64,000 nucleotides of DNA from Prorocentrum cordatum (GCA_963575745.1 CAUYUJ010020730.1:82244-146243), one strand, 5' to 3'; shown: positions 32,703-44,213, counted from the first letter of the stretch. Translations and numbers: made by a program. The notes: generated from the letters alone by a model not told the origin.

Positions 32703-32791
32703 CGGTTCCCTGTCCGCCCTCGCCCGCGCCGCGCGCGCGAGCCGCCCGGGCCGCGCGAGCCCGGGCCCCCGCGGGCGCCGACAGGGAACCG
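32703..32791. repeat. GC-rich inverted repeat, 89 bp
   Basis: CGGTTCCCTGTC at 32703-32714 pairs with GACAGGGAACCG at 32780-32791. The enclosed sequence is also largely self-complementary (CGCCCGCG, CGCGGGCG). Confidence 0.65.
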
Positions 32792-32959
32792 TTTCCTATG
32801 GGGGTGTGGGGGGGGGACCCAACCAACCTTCAATCACATCAACAGGGGGGGGGAGGGGGAGCGGCCGGGCCACTCAAAGGATCTCGTGGGAAGTACCAAG
32901 GGCTGCGCACTTTGCGCGTAGCGTAATACACGGCGTGCATTGTCCGTAGCGCTGAAGAC

Positions 32960-35900
32960 GTTGTACGTTCCTCCAGCTACTCGGTAGCCTGAATCAGTAT
33001 CGAAATGGCGGTTTTTCTACAAGTTGCATCCCCTCTCAACAATCGTCGCCGTCTCGTTCCCCACGCGCACGCTCGTGATGCCCGCAGTGAATATGTGATG
33101 CGCGCTTGTTGTGTCTCCCGGATGAGGACGGTAGGCCGTAGATATTGACGACATCCTGAGCAATCGGGTTGCCATGGTAGTCCAGCAAGTATTCGTAGCA
33201 CTGGCTGGCTGTTCCCTGTGATTGTGGGCTGGTAATGGAGTTCTGCATGACTGTCAAAAAACCATCTCGTCGAGGTTGTAGCTAATGTAATAAATGATGA
33301 TGTGCGTGTACTGGTCTGGATCCATACCGCAGCGTTGCCCGTAGAACTTGGCAGCCATTACCTTATTGAGCTGTCCGCTTGTAGGGGTGCCTTGGTCGAT
33401 CTCAACAGCGCGGCAATCATATTCCCGGTGTCCCAAGCCACATGGTGACTGAACCTTCTTGCTGGGTTCTCTACTGTGACATACTTTTTGGCCGCGCGCC
33501 AGCAGCCGCTATGCAATGGCCGCGGTGACTCTCGCCCGCGATGTGGCCCCTCAGCTCGGTTATCAATGGTAACTCCGCCAGTATGTTCCTAGCAGTTGGC
33601 CCTGTGGAAGTCGATCCGTTTGTTGTGCAGGTCCTTGAAGTAGTGGCGCAGAGCCGCTTTGATGTCGCGGATCGTGAAACATTGCCTCCCGTCTTCTGCC
33701 ATGGTACCTCCGTTTTGATAGTGGAGATCCTGGGGGCATATACCTGCCGCGGCAAGTAGGCATGCCATTGGCGCATCATCGACGCGCTCGTAGTTCACGC
33801 TGGCCACGACGGAGGCAATGGTACGCACGTGGCAACTTTTGAGTCGATAGCGCGCACGAATACACAAGGGCACAAGCACGGCAAAGTGTACGCGGGCGGT
33901 CGGGTGTCATGCAGTAGACACGGTTGTCCACGACATTGTCCTATGGCATCCAGTGCCGCACAGGTAGTGTCCGGGCGCGCGCAGCGACGCCCGTCTGCAG
34001 CCGCCCCCCACCCCACCCCCCACCCCCCAGCGGTTTCCAGCGCACGCGCAGTTCGCTAGCGAAATGCATCAGGATGCCCGGCATGGTGGATGGGGCGGGA
34101 AGGGGGCGACGACGAAGAATGCTGGAGCTGGGCGCGAGCCCCGGCGGGGCCGGCACTGCAGTGGACCTCGAAGTATTTGCTCTGCCGAAGTCCCGCTGTC
34201 CTTCTCCCCGTCGTTCTTGTCCTCGTGCACGTAATCCCCGATGGCCTCGCCCCCGTCGGTGGCGCCCTCGGCCTCATTGTCGTCTTCGAATGGGCAGCGC
34301 GTCGCGTGGTCGCGCTTGAGGCCCCCGCCCTCGCCGCAATGACTGGTCGGGGAGATGGGCTCCTCGATGGCCGCATCCGCGAAGCGGACCAAAGTCAACT
34401 CCGTGGTCGCGTCGTTGCCATTGCGCTGATTCTCGTCGACGCACCTGCCGGTCACGCTGCGGGCGCGGGCGCAGTAGTGGACCTCGTTCACTCCATTGGG
34501 CTCGCGCGGCGCGCAGTGCAACTGGGCCTCGGCACAGACGATGTTCGACTGCGCGCAGTAGTTGTAGAAGACGATCTAGCCTAGGCATCTGGTCTCGTAG
34601 CCGCACGTGTAGTTGAAGAGCTTCGCGCGCAACTGGTGCCTGGACTCCTGGACAGACCCGCGCCCATCTCGTCGCCCGTCAGGATCTGGGCCGCGACGTA
34701 GCCCACCTTGCCCGTCTGCTCAACGCAGTGCTTGACGCGGGCGAACATCGGACACTCGCGAGCCGCCGCGTAGATGCACCATGAGCGTGGCACGAGGAAA
34801 TTCGAGCTGAGCGGCTGAGCGGCGTCGGCTCATTCGCCGCGTCGCGCGCCGGCCCTGGGCGCCAGTCGATCGCGCGCGCATCCGTCGCGCAGTCGCCCGA
34901 GGCATTGTAGACGCGCGGGAGCATGTTCTTGCGTCTCTTGCCGCAATGCTTCGCGGCGTCGCCGACTTCCAGAACCGCGAGACGCGCCGCGTCTTCGCTG
35001 CCGGAATGTCCTCCGCATGTACTCGTGGTCGTCCGCCGTCTTTGCGTCGGCCCTGCGCCTGCGTCGTAGATGTCGACTTCCACGCGCGTCGCGTCCTGCC
35101 TGGTGCCCTCGACGATCTCCTTAGCGCGGTGATTCGCGAGCGCCGCCATTCGGCCCGGCGCAGGGGGCCGCGGTGCTTCCGCGCGAAGAGCGCCTCTCAG
35201 TGGACCAGCAGCTGCGGAGATGCGATAGCACTGGTACGCGCGCGGTGCACGACCTTGCCTGTCCAGCGGCATCTCGCGGTCAGGTCATGGCGCGTGCGTA
35301 AGCGGACATATCCTATTGAGCAAGTCAACCATGTGCCAGTAGCGTGCAATGCAACATGCGGGCTATCTGCTTCATAAAATGCCGCGTCATCTGCGAAATT
35401 TGCCGGTCAGCGTGGCCCTTCTCTGATGTCGCGCAGATCAAGCGGAAGTAGACCTTTGGCCTGTACCTCAACGGCCAGCAAGTGCCATACACATATTGCG
35501 GTGTATATCGGATTCGATGCATGATCCTTCCAGTTACTTGTGCACGCAATATGGCGCCAGTCGCTGGCTTTGTAATGTCGCCCAAGCATCCTTGTACATG
35601 CTGCTGATGACCTCGCATAGTTTGGGCTGGTACTACGTGGGTGGCACGGCGTTGAAACTGCCAGTGCGATTGATATCCAAGACTGTCGGATGTCCTTGTC
35701 GATGACTGCAGCGCCCTCGTGCTTCCTCTTGCGAGAAGACGGTGGGTGCCGCGCGTAGGTTTTCACGACAATAGCGTAATAGGTTTTCTGTTGTCGCATC
35801 CAAACATGACCTGGTCGAGACGGTTCGCGTTGGCTTCCTTATAGGTGAGGCCCTCGTCTTGAACCACCACCATGACGACGCAAATCGCACTTTCCATGTT

Positions 35901-37160
35901 GGGGTGGATGGGTGGTTCGTCGTCGCCAGCATGCTTCGCAGTAGTGATCCACATGAAACTTCCAAGGTGGCTCGCAGGAGCCCGCTCCCAACGCGCATCT
36001 GCGCTCGCTCCCTTGCAATGAGCCGTTTGCATCCCCGAGGCTCGTCGTTGTCTCGTTGCTGTCTGCGGCCTCAGTCTTGTCGATGGTGAAGATTGTTCCA
36101 CCGTGCGCCACTCCAGGTTACGCAGGAGGGTCCTGCATGTATGATTACTAGATGTCCTGATCGCACCAACGAAGTCCAGCAGCTCGCGGCCTCTGTATGT
36201 GGCAGGTTATCCCACTGTGTGCCGTTATCGACGTCAAGACATACGACTTCCACCGGGGACTTGGAGTCGGACTCCTTGCGATGCTGTAGATATTGGTCGC
36301 GTTGGCGGCCTGATACGACATGTCGGCAATGCTATACCTAACGTTCAAGGATGATCGAGCTGATATCCGCGTTGTTGAGCTTCTGGTTTGTGATCCATAC
36401 ATCCATCTTCTGATCCGAGCAAACGTACGCATTGGTGGTTTCTGATAGCTGGTTCCTTGGCCTTGGCCTCGTAATAGCCACCCCCGTTCGTAGAGCAGCA
36501 GCAGCCTCCTGATCTCTTTGGTCCAGTTCCTACACTCGATCATGTGGAGATGGGTCGAAGTAGCCCCTGGTGATAAAAGGCGTCTTCATCCTGCGGGTCA
36601 AGCTTACGAGTAGTCGTGGTCTGGCATGGTGAATACATGCCGCATGCTCTGCACAATCCAAAGTGTACGTAATGCGTACATGGCCCAGACCTGGATGACA
36701 CTTGTCCCATGCATGGCCCGGGCGTCATTTGTTGCCATCGTCTGGGGACGATGCGTATCTGAGCTCTGCGGCTAGACGTGGAGCATGTTCGGGAGACGGC
36801 TGTATTCCAAGACGTCAAATTCGCTGGTCGTGCACTTTGTGCCGTGCCGTGTGTTTTGCGTGATCCTTTGTCCATTGCGTAACTGAGCAGCTGTCTTGGA
36901 TAGTATGCTCAACGTGGTGCCCGCTTCTTGGCCATATTATTTGGCCTTGGCCTCCATTCGCCAAGCCCTGTACGTTTGCGTGGGGCGCGTTGGTCCTGGA
37001 TCCTCTCGGTAGATTGTCGAGGATGCGTAATAGTTGTATTGGTCCGTGTCGCACTAGACGGAAAGCGTCCCTGAGCCTGCGCGTATTGAGCAGGATTTCG
37101 ATGTCAACTCTGCCAATTTGATGGAACTTGCGCGGTGGTCTTAATCATGTGCTGCTCGCG
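32960..37160 (-). pseudogene. Decayed coding region, probably an old transposable element
   Basis: Lower in GC than its surroundings. The minus strand shows many short coding-like pieces that move between frames. Examples: GLPSSSGRHNKRASHIHCGH (near 33100), IASVVASVNYERVDDAPMAC then LLAAAGICPQDLHYQNGGTM (33700-33830), ARECPMFARVKHCVEQTGK then VGYVAAQILTG (34690-34770) and the block described at 35590-36253. No intact gene can be drawn. Most pieces were not recognised. Confidence 0.45.
35590..36253 (-). pseudogene. Remnant of a GPPC/LDQ..FG...KPT domain
   Basis: Reading through frame changes, the minus strand gives CLDVDNGTQWDNLPH, VIIHAGPSCVTWSGARW, HPNMESAICVVM, NRLDQVMFGCDNRKPITLL, HRQGHP and TGSFNAVPPTYYQPKLCEVI in that order. 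From memory of dinoflagellate proteins this resembles a transposon-associated domain with GPPCxTWSxAR (like methyltransferase motif IV), LDQCxFGxxxxKPTT and YPxxLCExI. Here PPC has become PSC and the frame is broken. Its activity as a methyltransferase is not established. Confidence 0.45.
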
Positions 37161-37775
37161 GATAGGTTTTCCCAGCGCCGGTCTGTACAGCATGTAAGTA
37201 AAACAGGTTGCTGCTATTTTACCTAATGGTAGGTGTTGGCCGTGCCAATGCTTTGTACGTGGCTCTTGAGACACCTCTGATTACGAGGTCCGTCGTTTCG
37301 ACGGACTGTTGCGCGAACGATGCTCTTCGAATGGGGGTACTCGCCTGCGCAATTTGGAACTGTTGGTATCGTACCTCCGGCCCAAGTGTCTCAGTAGCTT
37401 CTACAGTTCCGCCTGATTGCTTGGCCTTTGTGACGACGTTCATGGATATGTCCAGTGCTGGAGGTGGTGGCCGCCCTTCGTATGTACCAATATGTTATAT
37501 ATCCTCCTCTCCTTCCTGCTCTTCCTTGTCCTCCTCCTCTTCCTCCTTTGTCCTTTTCCTGCTTCGCCTCCCCCCTCTCCTCCCCTTCCATCCTTGCCCA
37601 TTACCCCCCCCCCCCTCTGCCCCTCCTCCCCTGTCCCCCTCGTAGTCCATTCCTTTCCTTATAGATAATGTATCCGTGTCGCACCCTGAGGCCAGTTTTT
37701 AGGGCGGGCTGGGCGTTTCGCCTAAGACTTCCTCACCACTTATGGTTCTGAAGCATACAGAGTGTCAACAATTTC
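37161..37775. other. No gene seen; pyrimidine-rich 37500-37640
   Basis: The CTC/CCTT-rich patch is a loose microsatellite. The rest shows no supported feature. Confidence 0.35.
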
Positions 37776-37777
37776 GC

Positions 37778-38619
37778 AAATGGATGGCGGGTGGTTTTCG
37801 GAATGCCGCTCTCGCCTTAGCGCCGCGCGCATTCGATTTACACATGTGGAACAGCTTCACGGATTGAGGGCGGGTGGCTTTCAACACGCGGTTCTCGCCT
37901 TAGCGCCGCGCACACCGGTTGTGAAATGTGCAAGAGCTCCATGGGTTGAGGGCGGGTGGTTTTCAGAATGTGGCTCTCGCCTCGGCGCCGCGCATATCCG
38001 TTTTCAAAATCTGAAAAAAAAATCACGGGTTGAGGGCGGGTGGTTTTCAACATGTGGCGCTCGCCTTAGCGCCGCGCACATCCATTTTTCAAAATTTTTG
38101 GAAGTGTTTCACGGCTTGGAGGCGGGTGGTTTTCAAAATGTGGCTCTCGCCTCAGCGCCGCGCACATCCGTTTTGAAAAATTTGCAAGAGAGTCACGGAT
38201 TGAGGGCGGTTCTTTTTGAAACTGTGGCGCTCGCCTTAGCGCCGCGCACATTCGTTTTTTAAAATTTTGGAAGAGCTTCACGGATTGAGGGCGGGTGGTT
38301 TTCAAAATGTGGCTCTCGCCTCAGCGCCGCGCACATCCGTTTTGAAAAATTCGCAAGAGTGTCACGGATTGAGGGCGGTTCCTTTTGAAAATGTGGCTCT
38401 CGTCTGAGCGCCGCGCACATTCGTTTTGAAACTTTGCAAGAGCTTCACGGATTGAGGGCGGGTGGTTTTCAAAATGTGGTTCTCGCCTCAGCGCCGCGCA
38501 CATCCGGTTTGAAAAATTCGCAAGAGTGTCACGGATTGAGGGCGGTTCCTTTTGAAAATGTGGCTCTCGTCTGAGCGCCGCGCACATTCGTTTTGAAACT
38601 TTGCAAGAGTTTCACGGAT
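37778..38619. repeat. 84-bp tandem array, about ten copies
   Basis: The unit contains GATTGAGGGCGGGTGGTTTT, then CTCTCGCC, then AGCGCCGCGCACAT and GTTTTGAAA. Copies recur every 80-86 bp (near 37783, 37863, 37945, 38029, 38115, 38199, 38284, 38368, 38451, 38534). Because 84 is divisible by three, both strands keep open frames (plus strand GGFQNVALASAPRT units), but no start, domain or splice signal supports a gene. Confidence 0.85.
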
Positions 38620-38731
38620 TCCCAAGATCAACAGACCAGAAATTGTGCTTTGGAGGGATTCAAGATTATGCGGTCGCAACAATTCTGTTGATTCGCTGTG
38701 GTGAAATCCCCAAAACGGCGTTACGGCACGA

Positions 38732-39190
38732 TTATGGATCGTCCAGACGCAGGAGTCGGGTTGATACATGGCATTGAAATCTCTTGGCGCGCTTCAGGAT
38801 ATTCAAACTGTTGTCTTCCAACGAGGCAGTTCCCTCAATAGAAATCAACCGTTGTAGGGGCCTATGAAGAGGGAACTTGGAGGGAGGGTTCATGCCAACA
38901 TCGTTGATGACTCTTGGGCTTCCACTGGTCCTCATCCTCCTCCTCCTCCGCCGCCGCCGCTGCCGCCGTCTCATCCTGCCACGCCTAAGCCGAAGAGCCC
39001 CCCCGACCTCCCCCCAATCCATCGAGGCTTCCTCCTTTGACCGTCGTGGCCCTCGGCTGGTGGTGGCGAGCCTTGCAATCCGTCCGCCCGAAAGCTGATA
39101 TCGCACGGCAATTCCTGCAAGATTGCGAAGTCCCTTTTGGTGCTGGCCCCGGCTAGGGTGTGACATCCGAACCCTGCCCCCAACCATCGG
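38732..39190 (-). CDS. Hypothetical open frame
   Basis: A natural-looking frame ends NILKRAKRFQCHVSTRLLRL then DDP, and earlier contains GLRNLAGIAVRYQLSGGRI and VINDVGMNPPSKFPL. An Arg-rich stretch in the middle comes from a CTC/GCC repeat. It lacks a convincing start and any recognised domain. It may be a fragment of a decayed element. Confidence 0.25.
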   Translation of the reverse strand, partial: PMVGGRVRMSHPSRGQHQKGLRNLAGIAVRYQLSGGRIARLATTSRGPRRSKEEASMDWGEVGGALRLRRGRMRRRQRRRRRRRRMRTSGSPRVINDVGMNPPSKFPLHRPLQRLISIEGTASLEDNSLNILKRAKRFQCHVSTRLLRLDDP

Positions 39191-39319
39191 TTCTCCTGCA
39201 TCGGTGGGATGCGGGGGCAAGGTTCGGATTTCGCTACGTGCTCGACGAATTCCGAATCCTACCCCCGCCGCCCATCGAGTTGCCTAAATCTCGGCGGCGA
39301 GCCCGGTGGGGAAAAGAAT

Positions 39320-39490
39320 GGGGCAGGCCTTCTCAGAAGGCTCGGAAATCACCCGGCCTTCTGAGCAAATTGTCCTAGCCTTCCCCGTATACACGGGAAA
39401 CTTCTCAGAAGGCGCGAGTGCTCCTGAAAAGTCCAGCCGCCTTCTGAGAAGGCCTTTTCCTTCTCACTTCCCCCTCTCGCTCGCCGCCGA
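39320..39490. repeat. Dispersed CTTCT-AGAAG palindrome block, copy 4
   Basis: CCTTCTCAGAAGGC, CTTCTGAGCAAA, CTTCTCAGAAGGCG and CTTCTGAGAAGGCC, then CCTTCTCACTTCCCCCTC and CGCCGCC. Closest to the block at 2700. Confidence 0.55.
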
Positions 39491-39915
39491 AAACCGTTGA
39501 TCGGATCGGCGGAGCAAGTCGGGGGGCGTAAAGGTGGGGCAGGGGCAGAGGCGGGGCTGTAGAGAAAACTCGTAAAAAACGGCACGTTACCGAAGGACAT
39601 GTGACAATCGAGCTGGCTTCGCTCCCTGACCCCACCTGGGGGGAAAAGCCCCCCTCTACGAACCCCCGAGCGAGATCTGGACTTCGCCGAGGGTCCGGGC
39701 TTTGCCGCCGACGACGACGACGACGATGACCGGCTCGGGCACGACCCCGCCGCGCGGCGCTGGCCTCGCCCCGTAGGGTGCCCTGGAGCGCCTCGACCCG
39801 AGGCCCCGTGCGCCCCCGTGCGCGGAGGCCTCCGGCCCCCGCGGCTCCAGGAGGAGGCGGCCCCTGGAGGCCCCCAGGTGAGACGAAGCCAAGAGGATAA
39901 TCCAAGGGGGTAACC

Positions 39916-40025
39916 GACCAGCCATAACTGGGGGAGCTGTGGTCCTTACCCCCCTGGGGGAACCCATCGCATCGATGGGTCCCCCAGGTTGGTAAGGACC
40001 ACAACTCCCCCATTTGTGGCTGGCC
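39916..40025. repeat. 110-bp foldback element
   Basis: Two 55-nt arms without spacer. Left arm 39916-39970 (with GGGGGAGCTGTGGTCCTTAC and CCTGGGGGAACCCATC) and right arm 39971-40025 are near-perfect reverse complements. GGGTAA stands just outside both ends (39908-39913 and 40027-40032), a possible 6-bp target duplication. Confidence 0.75.
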
Positions 40026-40059
40026 TGGGTAAGGATTCAGATGCGGGAGAATCGCGGCT

Positions 40060-40600
40060 TGCCTTCACCTTGCCACTGGAGGCCCCCAGGTAAGACACAA
40101 AGCCAAGACGAGGATCCAATCGGGCGAGGGTAGATCGAGAATCTCTGAGGTCCAGCGGTTCTGGAGGATGTCTCGGGCGTATGCTGAGGTAGGAGAAATC
40201 GCTGCTTGCCTTCACTATGCCAGTGGAGGCCCCCAGGTAAGACGAAGCCAAAACGATAATCACAACGGGTAAGGAAAAATCGGGTTTGGGTTCGGGTTCG
40301 GGTTCAAACGAGTCCCTGCACAGAGGCGAAGCCGACCGGCTAGTTACTCGCTGCTCGAGCTTTCCCGTCGCATTCAGGTGGGGGGAAAAATCACTGCTTG
40401 ACTTCACTATGCCACTGGATGCCCCCAGTTAATACGAAACCAGGTCGAGGGTCAAATCGGGTAAAGATAAATCGAGAATTTCTGAGGTCCAGCGGTTTGG
40501 GAAGATGTCTGGGGCGCTACGGCCTTCTCAGAGCGTTCCAGAACGCTCCGAGAGCGCCCCGGAAAGCTCTGCAACGGATCGATCCTCGTCCTAGCCCCGT
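40060..40600 (+). repeat. Dispersed repeat R, two further copies
   Basis: GCCCCCAGGTAAGAC, GGATCCAATCGGGCGAGG, GATCGAGAATCTCTGAGG, TCCAGCGG and GATGTCTCGGGCG recur at 40066-40180 and 40395-40600, with partial units between. Related to 5388-5520. Confidence 0.55.
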
Positions 40601-40621
40601 CCGACCCGCCCCCTTCATCGC

Positions 40622-40741
40622 CATCGCTGGGACGTCCATTCCCCGTGGCTTGTTCGATGTCGTGCGTGCTTGTTGTTGCCAGATGATCCAAGATGTTCCT
40701 CGATGGTCCTCGCCAGAAAAAAAGCACACGTCCGAGCGATG
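40622..40741 (+). mobile_element. MITE-like family I, full copy
   Basis: 120 bp with ends CATCGCTGGGACGTCC and CACGTCCGAGCGATG. The internal GATCCAAGATGTTCCTCGAT, then GGTCCTCGCC, matches the other copies. Confidence 0.65.
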
Positions 40742-40839
40742 CGCCCCATCCGACCAATGCCTTTCCCCCCCCCCCCCCCGAGGGCCCCAAAACACCACCC
40801 GGATGCCGAGACCGACGAGGAGCGGCGGCAGCGAACAGG

Positions 40840-41045
40840 CCACGACGTCGGAGGCCTCCGCCACTCCCTCCCCGAAGTCGCCAAAGGTTTCTGGAAGCTT
40901 CCGGGGCCCCCCACTTCCCGACAAAGCGAAACCACCACGACGTCGGAGGCCTCCGCCCCTGCATGCCCGTGGTCGCCAGTGGTCCCCGGAGGCTTCCACA
41001 GCCCCCGCCCTTTCCTCCCGAGAGAGCGAAGACTTCCCCTGGCGA
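40840..41045. repeat. Two-copy repeat of about 95 bp with CGACGTCGGAGGCCTCCGCC
   Basis: The 20-bp word occurs at about 40842 and 40938, each followed by GTCGCC and GGAAGCTTCC or GGAGGCTTCC. Confidence 0.5.
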
Positions 41046-41377
41046 CGCACCCAACCCTTGCGCAACTAGAGTGGTCAGAACAGGCTTAAAGCATGGATAC
41101 ACAACACGGCAAGAGCCCGTGTGTCGCCAAAGCTGCGTGGGAGGCTCGCGCGCTGCACGACTCGCAAGACACCGATCGAAAGACAAGGGTGATAGTATCC
41201 TAACCCGTTCGAAGCGACAAGTTGTTATGCTCCAGCGCCTTACTTTGCTTTGGGGCATAAGAACTGATATGGCTGCTGATGTTCCCTTGCTCCCCACCTC
41301 CGTTTCCGCCGCAGCCGGATTTGACGCAGCAGCGCTTTCGGTCCCAGCCCCGGCTGCGGCGACGCAAGGGACAGGAC

Positions 41378-41380
41378 GAT

Positions 41381-41414
<34 letters not shown>

Positions 41415-41830
41415 ACGTCGAGGGCGAGGACAAGGACGACGGCCACGACCAAGCAGACTAGCCAGACGACCCATTCAGACCGGCCAGGTAGACCAACCAC
41501 ACCAGCCAGGTGTAATCAGACCAACCGGACCAGCCAGCCGTTCGGACCAGCGAAGCACAGACCAGACTAAGCAGACCAACCTGCACAGACCAAGCAGACT
41601 AGTCAGACTAGCCAGCCCAACTAGTCAGGTATATCAACCAAACCAGGCAGACCAGCTAGCCGTTCAGACCAGCGAAACCCATACCAAACAAAGCAGACCC
41701 AACCTGGCCGGAATCAAGCAGACCAACCTGGCCGAACGAACCAGGCCGGACCTGGACAGTTCAGACCAGCCAGTCAGATCGGCCAGGTAGACCAACCAGA
41801 CCAGCTTAACTCTTAAGCTGGAGCTTAAGT
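41378..41830. repeat. (GAC)n tract, then a (CAGACCAAC)-type minisatellite
   Basis: GAC/GAT repeats at 41378-41412, then degenerate AGACCAACCAGACCAGC units to about 41810. The same short repeat recurs at 42305-42390 and within the 42370-43010 array. Confidence 0.75.
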
Positions 41831-41989
41831 CCCCAACTTTCAGATTGCTCTGTTGAAACTTGGCGTCCCGCCGTGCTGGTCTGGTTGGTCTGGCTGGTCT
41901 GGTTGGTCTGTGTCGTGATGGGGGCATAGGAAGAACGACTGGGGGCGCCAACGCGCGGCCACCCTCCTCAGACGGCTGCACTGGGCCCC

Positions 41990-42297
41990 CAGTCCTGTAT
42001 TTCAGTTCGCCCCAAAGGCCCCCTGAGGCCGCCGTCCTGTATTTCAGTTCGCCCCCGAGGCCCCCTGAGGCCGCCGTCCTGTATTTCAGCTCGCCCCCGA
42101 GGCCCGCTGTGTCCGCCGTCCTGTATTTCAGTTCGCCCCCGAGGCCCCCTGAGGCCGCCGTCCTGTATTTCAGCTCGCCCCCGAGGCCCGCTGTGTCCGC
42201 CGTCCTGTATTTCAGTTCGCCCCCGAGGTCCGCTGTGTCCGCCGTCTTGTATTTCAGTTCGCCCCTTGTCCGCCGTCCTGTATTCCAGTTCGCTCAT
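41990..42297. repeat. 42-bp tandem array, about 7.5 copies
   Basis: The unit includes GCCGTCCTGTATTTCAGTTC and GCCCCCGAGGCCC. Copies start every 42 bp from 41992. The plus-strand frame encodes a 14-residue repeat around PPEAAVLYFSS. No start or domain supports a gene. Confidence 0.85.
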
Positions 42298-42369
42298 GAG
42301 CAAGAGTAGCCAGACCAACCAGACCAGACCAGACCAACCAGACCCGACCAATGAACGAGACCAGACCAA

Positions 42370-43010
42370 CCAGACCATACCTAAGCTAAGGCTGCAAGAC
42401 GAAACTCAAACCCGACCAACCAGACCAGCCAGACCAGATGCAAACATAACTGCAATGCAAAACAAGCTGCAAAGAAAAAAATGCAATGCAAACATAAATA
42501 CATTTCGATCGTCGTGGTGGTTGGCGCTGCCTCGCTGGACCTCTCCTAAACCACTCTCGCCCAGATCATAAGCTAAGGCTGCAAGACGAAGCTCAAACCA
42601 GACCAACCAGACCAGCCAGACCAGATAAACAACTGAAATGCACCAATAACTGCAAAGCAAAAAAACATTGCAAAGCAAAGAAACATTGCATTTCGATCGT
42701 CTTCGTGGTGGTTGGCGCTGCGTCGCCGGACCTCCCCTAAACCACTCTCGCCCGGATCCTAAGCTAAGGCTGCAAGACGAAGCTCAAACCAGACCAACCA
42801 GACCAGCCAGACCAAAGGCAAACAAAAACCGCAATGCAAAAAAAACTGCAAAGCCAAAAAAACACGGCAGTTCAAGACAAAAACTACATTTCGGTCGTCT
42901 TCGTGGTGGTTGGCGCTGCGTCGCCGGACCTCCCCTAGACCACTCTCGCCCGGATCCTAAGCTAAGGCTGCAGGACGAAGCTCAAGCCAGACCAGCCAGA
43001 CCAGCCAAAC
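42370..43010. repeat. Tandem array of about 190-bp units, 3.5 copies
   Basis: Units contain CTAAGCTAAGGCTGCAAGAC, GACCAACCAGACCAGCC, CATTTCGATCGTC, GGTGGTTGGCGCTGC and CCACTCTCGCCC. Confidence 0.8.
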
Positions 43011-43084
43011 CAGAGCCAGACTTGCTCTTTGTAAGCTTGGCGTCCCGCCGTGCGCTACACGGCCAAGAACTTTCTGATGGAGGT

Positions 43085-43440
43085 CTGCGCTGGGCCCCCA
43101 GCAGCCTTCTCCCCCCCCCCCAAGGGATAGCGAGGTCTAATCTGGGTCTGGGTGTGACGTCTCTGCGCTGGCCCCCCCCAAGCCCTCGAAGGTGGCGGCG
43201 GTTTCGCAGATCGCAGCCCACCAGGGATGGCGAGGCCAAATCCGAGTCTGGGTATGGAGTCGCTGCGATGACCCTCCCAGCAGCCCTTGAAAGTGGCTGC
43301 GGTTTCGCAGATCGCACAGCCCCCCAGGGCTGACAAAGTCTAATATGAATCCCCGTGGACCCGCACTGTGCTGGACCCCATCAGCAGCCCTCGAAAGTGG
43401 CGACAGCTTCGCAGATCGCAGCCGCCCCAGGGATGGCGAG
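43085..43440. repeat. Tandem array of about 105-bp units, three copies
   Basis: Units contain AGGGATGGCGAG, CTGGGTATGG or CTGGGTGTGA, CAGCAGCCCTTGAAAGTGGC and TTTCGCAGATCGCA. Confidence 0.75.
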
Positions 43441-43819
43441 ATGGGAGACAGGCAGGAAGCAGGCTTAAGGCAGGAGGGAAGAGAAGCGGGCACGGAGGGG
43501 GAGGAGTGGAGACCGCAGCGCTCTAGCCAGAACGAGAACTCACAACGGGAGGGTTGGGACAAAGACATCATCCTCGATCCTCGAGAAGGACGGCTGACAA
43601 AACTCGCACGCCCAACATCTGAGGCAAAACACAAAGGACGACGCCCAGCAGCGCTTGCTGTCCGAAGCCGGCAGCAGCCGTTGCAGGGCAGGCGGCCCGG
43701 CGTCTGCGCCAAATGTGCATAGCCCGCGGCGACGCCGACAACGAATCCCGTTCCAGATTCGGTGGCGCAGCCAGGGGGAAGGAAGGTCGCATGGGCGGGC
43801 CTCCTCACAAGGTCACTGG

Positions 43820-43965
43820 CCTCCTTCTGAGCAGCTTTCAAGGCCCTCTCCGAGGACGGGGGCGGCTTCTCAGAAGGCCGGAGGGCTTCTGAGAAGCCCC
43901 GCCGCGTTCCGAGAAGGCCTCCCCCCTCTCACTCCCCCCCCCCCCCTGCGCGCCGAGCAGGAAGT
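43820..43965. repeat. Dispersed CTTCT-AGAAG palindrome block, copy 5
   Basis: CTTCTGAGCAGC, CTTCTCAGAAGGCC, CTTCTGAGAAGCC and TTCCGAGAAGGCC, then CTCTCACTCCCCCC and GCGCGCCG. Confidence 0.55.
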
Positions 43966-44159
43966 GCTGTCGATCTGCGTCCCATCGTAGCCGCCCCAAC
44001 GTCGGCCACTCCGAACAGCATAGCGGCGGCGGCGGCGAAAAGGGCCGCGGGGCACCAGGAACCCTGCCCCGAGGATCACGGTGGAGGATACCTTCGCGCT
44101 CCGCACCATCTGCGCCTCCCCTCGCCGTCGTTGCGTCGTTGCGTCGTTGCCTCGTTGCG

Positions 44160-44213
44160 CCGCCGCCGCCGCCGCCGTCACCGCCGCCACCGCCGCCGCC
44201 GCCGCCGCGGTCG

